11,369 nt of DNA from DAOTVS01 sp034436375 (GTDB taxonomy: Bacteria > Chloroflexota > Anaerolineae > SpSt-313). Below, one piece after another: positions 1 to 5,706 of the stretch (position 1 is the stretch's first letter; every line of letters starts with the position of its first letter). The stretch spans positions 1 to 11,369 of the forward strand of contig DAOTVS010000089.1 in NCBI GenBank assembly GCA_034436375.1. The letters run 5' to 3'. Made by a program: the position numbers and the translations under genes. The notes beneath the pieces are model-generated. The model was not told where the DNA came from. It saw only the letters and a list, made by a program, of their open reading frames with translations, and searched no databases.

Positions 1-2067
1 CTCGGCAAGATCATCGGCGTCTACCTGGGCCGGCCTTTCGAGGGCTGGAGCTATGACCGGATCATGGCCGAGCTGGGCGAGGTGTGGTACTATGTCCACG
101 AGCGCCTGGGTAAGCCCTTGATCGTCACCGACGACGATATTGCCGGCACGTTCACCTTCCTGCGCGCCCTGCCCGATCACGGCAACCGCCGCGACCTGAC
201 GCCCGCGCAGATCGGTCGCACCTGGCTGAACTATCTCATCGAAGGGCGCACGGTCCTCTGGTGGGGCGGGTTGGGTAACTCGACCGAGCACACGGCCTAC
301 CTGCGCCTGAAGAGCGGGATCGAGGCGCCCCAAAGCGGCGCCATCGAGACCAACGGGCAGGTCGTGGCCGAGCAGATCGGTGCCCAGATCTTTATCGACG
401 GCTGGGCCATGGTAGCCCCTGGCGACCCCGCTCTGGCCGCTGACCTGGCCCGCCGCGCCGCTTCCGTGAGCCACGACGGCGAGGCGATCTATGGCGCGCA
501 GATGCTGGCTGCGATGGAGGCCCAGGCCTTTGTTGAGGCCGATATCGACCGCTTGCTGGATACGGGGCTTTCCTTCATCCCCCAGGATAGCCTGATCGCG
601 CGCATGATCGGCGACATCCGCACCTGGCACGCGGAGGAGCCGGATTGGCGCCGGGCCCGGGAGCGACTGCAGGCCCACTATGGCTATGACCGCTACGGCG
701 GCGGCTGCCACATGGTGCCCAATCACGGGCTGATCATCCTCAGCCTGCTCTATGGTGAGGGCGATTTCCAGCGCTCGCTGATGATAGTCAATACGGGTGG
801 CTGGGATACCGATTGCAACTCGGGCAACCTGGGCTGCCTGTTGGGCATCCGCGGCGGGCTGCGGGGCATCGATGCTGGCCCCGACTGGCGCGGCCCCGTC
901 GCCGACCGTCTCTACCTCTCCACCGCCGACGGCGGGCGCGCCATCACCGACGCCGTGCGCGAGGCCTATGAGATCGCCAACACCGGCCGCGCGCTGCAGG
1001 GCCTGGAGCCTCTCGCGCCCAAGGGAGGCGCCCGCTTCCACTTTGAGCTGCCCGGTTCAGTACAGGGCTTCCGACCGGAGGACTCGGTCGAGTGCCGCGG
1101 CGTGGCCACCGTGGAGAATGTGAGCGGCCACAGCCGGCTGGGTGCGCGCTCGCTGGCCATCCGCTATCATCACCTGGCGCCCGGCCGCGTGGCGCGCGTG
1201 AGCACCCCCACCTTCACCCCGCCAGCGGACCTGGGCATAGCGCACTATCAGCTCATCGCCTCCCCCACCCTCTATCCGGGGCAGACGGTGCACGCCGGCC
1301 TCGCGGCAGCCGAGGGCAGCACCCACACAATCACCTGTGGCCTCTATCTGCGCGCCTATGGGGCCGGCGATCAGCTTACCATCGTGCGCGGGCCTGCTGG
1401 CGAGCTGGCGCCGGGGGCAGCACAGGAGCTGAGCTGGCAAGTCCCAGATCTGGGTGGCGCGCCGGTCGCCGAGATTGGCATCGAGATCATCGGCATTGAG
1501 GGCGCAGAGGGGCTTGTCTACCTGGATTACCTCACCTGGAGCGGCGCTCCGACGGTGACCTTCCGACGGCCCGATTTCGCCGGCCGCGCCTGGCTGGCCG
1601 CCTGGGTCAACGGCGCCGATGAGCTGGGGAGCTGGGGCGACGAGACTTTTCGCCTGATCCAGAACCGGGGGCGGGGCCTTGCCATCCAGGGCACACGGGA
1701 ATGGGCTGACTATGCCGTGAGCGCCCGGGTCACTCCGCACCTGGCGCGCACCTGCGGGCTGGCGGCGCGCGTGCAGGGCATGGCGCGCTACTATGCGCTG
1801 CTCATCACGGCCGAGGGCCGGGCGCGCCTGGTCAAGGTCCTCGAGGGCGAGCGCGTGCTGGCCGAGCGGGATGCGCCCTGGCAACTCGACCGCACCTGTG
1901 AGCTAAGCCTGGAGGTGCAGGGCGCAGCCATCACCGCCTTCCTTGACGGCCGCGTGCTCTTTCAGGTGCAGGATGAGGATCAGCCCTTGACCCGGGGTGG
2001 TGTGGCGCTCGTGTGTGAGGAGGGGAGAGTCGCATTTGGGCCGGTTAGGGTCCAACCTCCAAAGTAG
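1..2067 (+). CDS. ADP-ribosylglycohydrolase-family protein with C-terminal beta-sandwich domains (5' end cut by window)
   Basis: The reading frame is open from base 1 to the TAG at 2065-2067, giving at least 688 residues, and it must start upstream. The first codons already encode a GxxxGVYLGRPFEGW segment, which matches the N-terminal helix of the ADP-ribosylglycohydrolase (DraG) fold, so the ATG at 64 is internal. Two metal-site signatures are visible, counting from base 1: an acidic DDD triplet at 44-46 and GGWDTDCN at 266-273, where the usual family form is GGDTDTN. Residues about 1-330 form this catalytic domain. The remainder looks like two beta-rich modules: a jelly-roll-like stretch at about 355-520, and a DUF1080/LamG-like concanavalin-type fold at about 525-685. 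The family removes ADP-ribose or cleaves related N-glycosidic bonds in a Mg-dependent way. The sandwich tails suggest a carbohydrate-linked substrate, but that is inference. Any signal peptide would lie outside the window. Confidence 0.85.
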   Translation, partial: LGKIIGVYLGRPFEGWSYDRIMAELGEVWYYVHERLGKPLIVTDDDIAGTFTFLRALPDHGNRRDLTPAQIGRTWLNYLIEGRTVLWWGGLGNSTEHTAYLRLKSGIEAPQSGAIETNGQVVAEQIGAQIFIDGWAMVAPGDPALAADLARRAASVSHDGEAIYGAQMLAAMEAQAFVEADIDRLLDTGLSFIPQDSLIARMIGDIRTWHAEEPDWRRARERLQAHYGYDRYGGGCHMVPNHGLIILSLLYGEGDFQRSLMIVNTGGWDTDCNSGNLGCLLGIRGGLRGIDAGPDWRGPVADRLYLSTADGGRAITDAVREAYEIANTGRALQGLEPLAPKGGARFHFELPGSVQGFRPEDSVECRGVATVENVSGHSRLGARSLAIRYHHLAPGRVARVSTPTFTPPADLGIAHYQLIASPTLYPGQTVHAGLAAAEGSTHTITCGLYLRAYGAGDQLTIVRGPAGELAPGAAQELSWQVPDLGGAPVAEIGIEIIGIEGAEGLVYLDYLTWSGAPTVTFRRPDFAGRAWLAAWVNGADELGSWGDETFRLIQNRGRGLAIQGTREWADYAVSARVTPHLARTCGLAARVQGMARYYALLITAEGRARLVKVLEGERVLAERDAPWQLDRTCELSLEVQGAAITAFLDGRVLFQVQDEDQPLTRGGVALVCEEGRVAFGPVRVQPPK

Positions 2068-2093
2068 AGATTGGCATCCGTTAGGGTTGCTAT

Positions 2094-2276
2094 GGGGCAT
2101 AATAAGTAAACCGTAATAAGTAAGGTTTCCACTTTGGAGCGCATGTTGCTTTCCGCGGTGTTCGCCCCGAAAAAGCCTGTGTAGAGCATCAGGCCTGACC
2201 AGGTGGCGGCCTTACTCATTACGGTTTACTTATTACGAGTCATGGCGACCTTACACATCACGCCTTACGTATTACG
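2094..2276 (+). repeat. MITE-like interspersed repeat, copy A (core 2094-2237 plus two extra 14-nt units)
   Basis: This fills the gap between two convergent genes. The left end reads GGGGCATAATAAGTAAACC and continues with a second 14-nt unit ending in AAGG. The right end (about 2202-2237) is its inverted complement, giving terminal inverted repeats of about 36 nt around an asymmetric core. Two further degenerate 14-nt units (ccttacacatcacg at 2249-2262 and ccttacgtattacg at 2263-2276) run to within two bases of the glycosylase stop codon. A second copy lies at 5514-5671 in the opposite orientation. No transposase gene is inside. The arms could fold into a long hairpin and might terminate both convergent transcripts. 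Confidence 0.85.
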
Positions 2277-2278
2277 TC

Positions 2279-2965
2279 TCAGTTCGCCTGCCACCGGTAC
2301 CTGCCGGGGTTCACCAGCGAATACAGGCCACTGCTGGTGTCGTCGATGATGCCGAGGGCGAGGCAGAGCTCGCGCAGGATGGCCAGGGCGCGGGCCAAAA
2401 GCTGCTGGTGATCGGGCTGGTTGAGCCAGGTGCTGGCGCCGGAGGGGTGGGGCAAGGGCACAATCCATGTCCCCTCGGCGGCGATGGCCCGGCCAACCAG
2501 ACGCTCCAGGCGCTGGCCCTGGCCGCCGAAAAAGTCGATCGCCAGCCGGCCCACCGGCACAATCAGGCGCGGCGCGACGAGGGCCAGCTCGGCGTGGAGA
2601 TACTGGCGGCAGAGAGCAACCTGCAACTGCGATGGCGCCCGGTCGCCTTGCCCCGAAGGGTCGAACCCCGGGTAGCACTTGCAGACCGCCGTCAGATAGT
2701 GCCGAGAGCGCAGAGTCACCTCAGGCAACCCCACCCAGGCCATCCATTCCATCAGCCGCTGCCCCGCCGGGCCGGTCCACAGGCGGTGATTCCGCTCATC
2801 CGAGCTGCTGGGCGCCTGGCCTACAATCATCAGCCGCGCCGCAGCCGACCCAGAGCAGATCGGCTGCCCATAAGCCGGCAGGCCGGCCTGCGCACAGCGC
2901 CGGCAGCTGAGGGCCCGGGCCTGCAACTTGCTCAGTAAGGGCTGGCTCGCATTTTCTGTGCTCAT
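2279..2965 (-). CDS. Uracil-DNA glycosylase superfamily protein (family 4/5-like, probable 4Fe-4S)
   Basis: The 228-residue protein is a probable base-excision-repair enzyme that removes uracil from DNA. Motif 1 is GQAPSSSDE (49-57) followed by GPAGQRL (65-71), the place where family 4 enzymes have GEAPG and family 5 GLAPA. Motif 2 is HPSG (173-176). Four cysteines match the iron-sulfur site of thermophile-type enzymes: C21 and C24 (CRRC), C97 (KCYPG) and C119. PVGRLAIDFFG (137-147) is the usual central strand. The start at 2965 is preferred because the upstream extension to a GTG at 3037 has no family resemblance, and because a promoter places the transcript start at this ATG. No Shine-Dalgarno sequence is visible, which fits a leaderless mRNA. 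Q50 in motif 1 is neither the family 4 Glu nor the family 5 Leu, so the exact subfamily and base specificity are open. It converges on the gene to its left. Confidence 0.85.
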   Translation of the reverse strand: MSTENASQPLLSKLQARALSCRRCAQAGLPAYGQPICSGSAAARLMIVGQAPSSSDERNHRLWTGPAGQRLMEWMAWVGLPEVTLRSRHYLTAVCKCYPGFDPSGQGDRAPSQLQVALCRQYLHAELALVAPRLIVPVGRLAIDFFGGQGQRLERLVGRAIAAEGTWIVPLPHPSGASTWLNQPDHQQLLARALAILRELCLALGIIDDTSSGLYSLVNPGRYRWQAN

Positions 2966-3000
2966 ACTATTAGCATAGCATGGACTTGCTGAGACCGCAA
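2966..3000 (-). promoter_or_regulatory. Probable promoter of the uracil-DNA glycosylase gene (leaderless)
   Basis: On the minus strand, TTGCGG (2995-3000) and TATGCT (2972-2977) are separated by exactly 17 bases. TGC directly before the -10 box makes it an extended -10 element. Only six bases separate the -10 box from the ATG at 2965, so the expected transcription start coincides with the start codon. The matches are 3/6 for -35 and 4/6 for -10, so the support comes from spacing and the extended -10. Confidence 0.5.
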
Positions 3001-3066
3001 GCGGCAAGCGTATGCCCTGTTGAGAATAGCCGGGCACCTCGCTTCGCCGCCTTCCGGCCCAGATCC

Positions 3067-3085
3067 GGGTGGGGGTTTGGGTGGG
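3067..3085 (+). other. G-quadruplex motif
   Basis: GGGTGGGGGTTTGGGTGGG contains four runs of three or more G with loops of 1, 3 and 1 bases, which fits a stable parallel quadruplex. It overlaps the left arm of the 34-bp inverted repeat. The right arm has only three C-runs, because the outermost GGGT lies outside the repeat, so only the plus strand carries the full motif. Confidence 0.7.
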
Positions 3086-3150
3086 ATGCTATGGCCGTCC
3101 GGCCACCCTGCGGGGGGGCCGGACGGCCATAGCATCCCACCCAAACCCCC
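3071..3150. repeat. Perfect 34-bp inverted repeat (large hairpin or cruciform)
   Basis: Bases 3071-3104 are the exact reverse complement of 3117-3150. The arms are separated by 12 bases that can pair further (CCC with GGG). The arms include ATGGCCGTCCGGCC and the G-rich stretch starting GGGGGTTTGGGTGGG. Weaker inverted similarity continues outside it, between about 3008-3024 and 3149-3166. It lies between divergently transcribed genes and has no T-tract, so it is not an ordinary terminator. No ORF is associated with it. Confidence 0.9.
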
Positions 3151-3229
3151 TCAATAGGGCCTATGCCGGGCTGACGCGAAGCACGGGAGTCGGCCAGATT
3201 CAGCGAAGTTGCAGTCAAAAGGAGCCGAT

Positions 3230-3583
3230 TTGCATCATTGGGAGATAGCCCAGCTGCAGGCCGGGGTCGGCGCCCTGATCATCGTGGGCAAGCGGCTGGT
3301 CGCCATCCCGGCCGAAAGGCCGGAGCTCGAGGTGCGGGTGGCCGTTGCCTCCTGGCTCTACCACAGTAGGCTGGCGCGCACGCTCGTCTGCCTGGAGGGT
3401 GAGGTCAACAACCCCGTACAATGCCAGTTGCTCGTTATTGCCCACATCCCCCAGCCGTGCTATAATCCCTGCACATTTTGGGGCGCGCGGACGTTGCGCC
3501 CCGCGGGCCAAGTCAGCCCCGGCTCCCGCACGGGAGCGCGGGGCCTTGTTGCATATGGGAGCCTGCTATGCCGCAAAACCTGA
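3230..3583 (+). CDS. Candidate small hypothetical ORF (doubtful)
   Basis: A TTG codon at 3230-3232 has a good Shine-Dalgarno-like AAAAGGAG (3217-3224) five bases upstream and opens a frame of 117 codons. By hand count, roughly the first 77 codons have G/C enrichment in the order position 3 > 1 > 2, as in the real genes here. The opposite strand in the overlapping frame looks like a shadow translation. No family is recognised. The predicted protein has a Val/Leu-rich central segment and no clear signal or membrane helix. The last third runs through the aconitase promoter and leader and overlaps the aconitase start by 16 bases. It may be a decayed gene remnant or non-coding. Confidence 0.25.
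   Translation: MHHWEIAQLQAGVGALIIVGKRLVAIPAERPELEVRVAVASWLYHSRLARTLVCLEGEVNNPVQCQLLVIAHIPQPCYNPCTFWGARTLRPAGQVSPGSRTGARGLVAYGSLLCRKT
3438..3466 (+). promoter_or_regulatory. Sigma70-type promoter of the aconitase gene
   Basis: TTGCCC (3438-3443) and a consensus TATAAT (3461-3466) are separated by 17 bases, and TGC immediately before the -10 box makes it an extended -10 promoter. The predicted transcript start is near 3473, leaving an untranslated leader of about 95 bases before the ATG at 3568. This is the strongest promoter seen in the window. Confidence 0.75.
3480..3563 (+). promoter_or_regulatory. Structured 5' leader of aconitase with two hairpins and a possible RBS-pairing switch
   Basis: Hairpin 1 pairs GGGGCGC (3480-3486) with GCGCCCC (3496-3502). 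Hairpin 2 pairs 3516-3528 with 3531-3544, about 13 bp with one bulged G. The ribosome binding site GGGAG (3557-3561) is six bases before the ATG. GGCTCCC (3521-3527), on the left side of hairpin 2, is also perfectly complementary to GGGAGCC (3557-3563), which includes that ribosome binding site. The two pairings exclude each other. No known riboswitch class is recognised and no T-tract follows hairpin 2. Confidence 0.45.
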
Positions 3584-5490
3584 CGGAAAAGATCATTGCC
3601 GCCCACCTCGTTTCGGGCGACCTGACCCCCGGCTCGGAGATCGCCCTCCGCATCGATCAGACGCTCACCCAGGATGCTACCGGCACCATGGCCTACCTGC
3701 AGTTCGAGGCCATCGGCGTGCCGCGCGTGCGCACCAAACGCTCGGTGAGTTATGTCGATCACAACATGCTGCAGACAGGCTTTGAGAATGCCGACGACCA
3801 CCGCTACCTGCAATCCGTAGCGGCCAAGTACGGCCTCTACTTCTCGCGGCCGGGCAACGGCATCTGCCATCAGGTGCAGCTTGAGCGCTTCAGCGTTCCC
3901 GGTGAGACCCTGCTCGGTTCCGACAGCCACACGCCCACCTCCGGCGGCCTGGGTATGCTGGCGATCGGCGCGGGCGGGCTGGATGTGGCGGCGGCCATGG
4001 CCGGGGCGCCTTTTTACCTCACCATGCCCAGGGTCACCCTGGTGCGCCTCACCGGTGTTCTGCCTGCCTGGGTGACGGCCAAGGATATCATCATCGAGCT
4101 GCAGCGGCGCCTGACAGTCAAGGGCGGCGTGGGCCGGGTGATGGAATACGGCGGCCCGGCAATCGAGCAGCTGACGGTGCCCCAACGCGCCACCATCACC
4201 AACATGGGCGCCGAGCTGGGGGCCACCAGCTCCCTCTTCCCCGCCGATGAGCAGACGCGCCGATTCTTGCGCGCCCAGGGCCGTGAGGCGGATTTCCGTC
4301 CGCTGGCGGCGGACCCCGGCGCCCGGTACGAGCAGGTGATCGAGATCGACCTGGGCACTCTGGAGCCCCTGATCTCGCTCCCCTCCAGCCCCGACAACGT
4401 CAAGCCAGTGCGAGAGGTCGCGGGCACGCCCATCGCTCAGGTCTGCATCGGCAGTTGCACCAACTCATCGTACGCCGACTTGATGGCGGTGGCAGCGGTG
4501 CTCAAGGGGCGCACAGTGCACCCTGCTGTCAGCCTGACCATCAGCCCTGGCTCCAAGCAGGTCTACGAGGCCATCGCCCGCAGCGGCGCCCTGGCCGACC
4601 TGATCGCCGCCGGCGCCCGCATACTGGAGGCAGGCTGTGGGCCGTGCATCGGCATGGGCCAGGCGCCGGCCACCGGCACAGCCAGCATGCGCTCATTCAA
4701 CCGCAATTTCCCCGGCCGCTCAGGGACCAAGGGCGACCAGGTCTACCTGGCAAGCCCCCTCGTCTGCGCCGCCAGCGCCCTGCGCGGTTGCATCACCGAT
4801 CCGCGCGAGCTGGGCGTTGCCCCGCAGGTGGACCTGCCCTCACAGTTCCCGGTGGATGACAACATGGTCATCCCGCCTCTGGCCGACGGCAGCCGGGTCG
4901 AGATCGTGCGCGGCCCCAATATCAAGCCGTTGCCTACACGCGGGCCGTTGGAGGATGAGCTGCGCGGGCAACTGCTGCTCAGGGTCGGTGACAACATCAC
5001 GACCGACCACATCATGCCCGCCGGCGCCAGGATCCTGCCCCTGCGCTCCAACATCCCAGCGTTGGCCGAGCACGTCTTTGCGCCCATTGACCCGACCTTT
5101 GCCCGGCGGGCGCGCGAGGCGGGCGGCGGCTTTGTGGCCGGCGGCCAGAACTATGGCCAGGGCTCGAGCCGCGAGCATGCTGCACTGGCGCCCCTCTACC
5201 TGGGGGTCAAGGCCGTGCTGGCCCGCTCCTTTGCGCGCATCCACGCCGCCAACCTGGTCAATTTCGGCATCCTGCCCCTGGTGCTGGATGCGGATACGCC
5301 TGACGATGCCCTGACCCCGGGCGACGAATGGCTGATCGCCGGTGTGCGGGCGGCGCTGCAAACGGGCGGCCCCCTCACGGTGCAGAACCTCACCCGCGGC
5401 ACGAGCTTCCAGGTGCGGCATCAACTGACGCCGCGGCAGATTGAGGTCGCACTGGCGGGCGGGTTGTTGAACTATCTGCGGAATGCGTGA
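3568..5490 (+). CDS. acn: Aconitate hydratase (Aquifex-type)
   Basis: The 640-residue cytoplasmic enzyme converts citrate to isocitrate through cis-aconitate in the TCA cycle, using a 4Fe-4S cluster. The cluster ligands are C297 (IGSCTNSS) and C357/C360 (CGPC), spaced like those of mitochondrial aconitase. Other active-site signatures are GSDSHTPTSGG (117-127), the arginines of FNRNFPGR (R379, R384) and GSSREHA (532-538) with the catalytic Ser/Arg pair. The C-terminal swivelling domain starts near residue 470 (RVGDNITTDH). The length and lack of long insertions fit the short Aquifex-type family (TIGR01342-like) rather than the roughly 890-residue AcnA or AcnB. The ATG at 3568 is chosen for its GGGAG site and because earlier in-frame codons run through the promoter. 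It is followed after 216 bases by isocitrate dehydrogenase, the next TCA step. A homoaconitase or isopropylmalate isomerase is less likely, because those usually have split subunits or a different context. Confidence 0.93.
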   Translation: MPQNLTEKIIAAHLVSGDLTPGSEIALRIDQTLTQDATGTMAYLQFEAIGVPRVRTKRSVSYVDHNMLQTGFENADDHRYLQSVAAKYGLYFSRPGNGICHQVQLERFSVPGETLLGSDSHTPTSGGLGMLAIGAGGLDVAAAMAGAPFYLTMPRVTLVRLTGVLPAWVTAKDIIIELQRRLTVKGGVGRVMEYGGPAIEQLTVPQRATITNMGAELGATSSLFPADEQTRRFLRAQGREADFRPLAADPGARYEQVIEIDLGTLEPLISLPSSPDNVKPVREVAGTPIAQVCIGSCTNSSYADLMAVAAVLKGRTVHPAVSLTISPGSKQVYEAIARSGALADLIAAGARILEAGCGPCIGMGQAPATGTASMRSFNRNFPGRSGTKGDQVYLASPLVCAASALRGCITDPRELGVAPQVDLPSQFPVDDNMVIPPLADGSRVEIVRGPNIKPLPTRGPLEDELRGQLLLRVGDNITTDHIMPAGARILPLRSNIPALAEHVFAPIDPTFARRAREAGGGFVAGGQNYGQGSSREHAALAPLYLGVKAVLARSFARIHAANLVNFGILPLVLDADTPDDALTPGDEWLIAGVRAALQTGGPLTVQNLTRGTSFQVRHQLTPRQIEVALAGGLLNYLRNA

Positions 5491-5506
5491 AACGTCAAAC
5501 GTGAGA
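5486..5506 (+). repeat. Three tandem heptamers spanning the aconitase stop codon
   Basis: CGTGAAA, CGTCAAA and CGTGAGA follow one another at 5486-5506. The TGA stop (5488-5490) lies inside the first unit. The flanking MITE-like element is also built from 14-nt (two times seven) units of related style. Confidence 0.6.
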
Positions 5507-5513
5507 TCGCTGT

Positions 5514-5671
5514 GGGGCAATAAGTAAACCGTAATAAGTAAGGTCACCACTGCGGCATGCCTGATGCTTTGCAAAAGTTGTGGTGGCGAACATCATGAAA
5601 AGCAACGTACGCTCCGAGGTGGAAACCTTACGTATTACGGTTTACTTATTACGGTTTACTTATTACGCCCC
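5514..5671 (-). repeat. MITE-like interspersed repeat, copy B (inverted relative to copy A)
   Basis: The element lies between acn and the isocitrate dehydrogenase gene. Its ends are GGGGCAATAAGTAAACC on the left and the inverted form ending TTACTTATTACGCCCC on the right. The right side has three 14-nt units (5626-5639, 5640-5653, 5654-5667). Its reverse complement aligns with copy A along the full length: 37 of 45 bases match between 5585-5629 (reversed) and 2122-2166, all eight differences being transitions, and AGCATCAGGC is shared in the other half. Without one extra 14-nt unit it is 144 bases, the same as the copy A core. No clear target-site duplication is seen. If acn and the next gene are co-transcribed, the element lies inside their mRNA. 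Confidence 0.85.
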
Positions 5672-5706
5672 GTGGGGCCTCGCGCATCAGATTACGGGAG
5701 GAAACC

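Noticed and set aside
1057..1884. A 275-codon minus-strand frame inside the ADP-ribosylglycohydrolase gene
   Set aside because: The plus-strand frame has family motifs and beta-sandwich patterning. The antisense product is low-complexity shadow sequence.
1980..2219. Short peptide ending TLLITVYLL encoded in copy A, with similar peptides at 5580-5828 and 4840-5574
   Set aside because: The shared peptide comes from the 14-nt repeat units, which are not a multiple of three and so shift frame from unit to unit. Conservation is at the DNA level and no consistent start or ribosome site exists.
2094..2276. CRISPR-like array of short repeats
   Set aside because: The 14-nt units are directly tandem or inverted, with no unique spacers of regular length and no cas genes nearby.
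3071..3150. Transcription terminator reading of the 34-bp inverted repeat
   Set aside because: It lies upstream of both flanking genes, which diverge, and no T-tract follows either arm.
3215..3511. A 98-codon minus-strand frame upstream of aconitase
   Set aside because: Its position-specific G/C is wrong for coding (position 1 highest), and it reads as the shadow of the plus-strand candidate.
3478..3567. Earlier start codon for aconitase at 3478
   Set aside because: The extra 30 residues would be encoded by the promoter-proximal leader hairpins, and the family's N-terminus begins at the ATG at 3568 with its own ribosome binding site.
4840..5574. A 244-codon minus-strand frame opposite aconitase
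   Set aside because: It lies opposite conserved aconitase motifs and starts inside repeat copy B. Its composition is that of a shadow frame.
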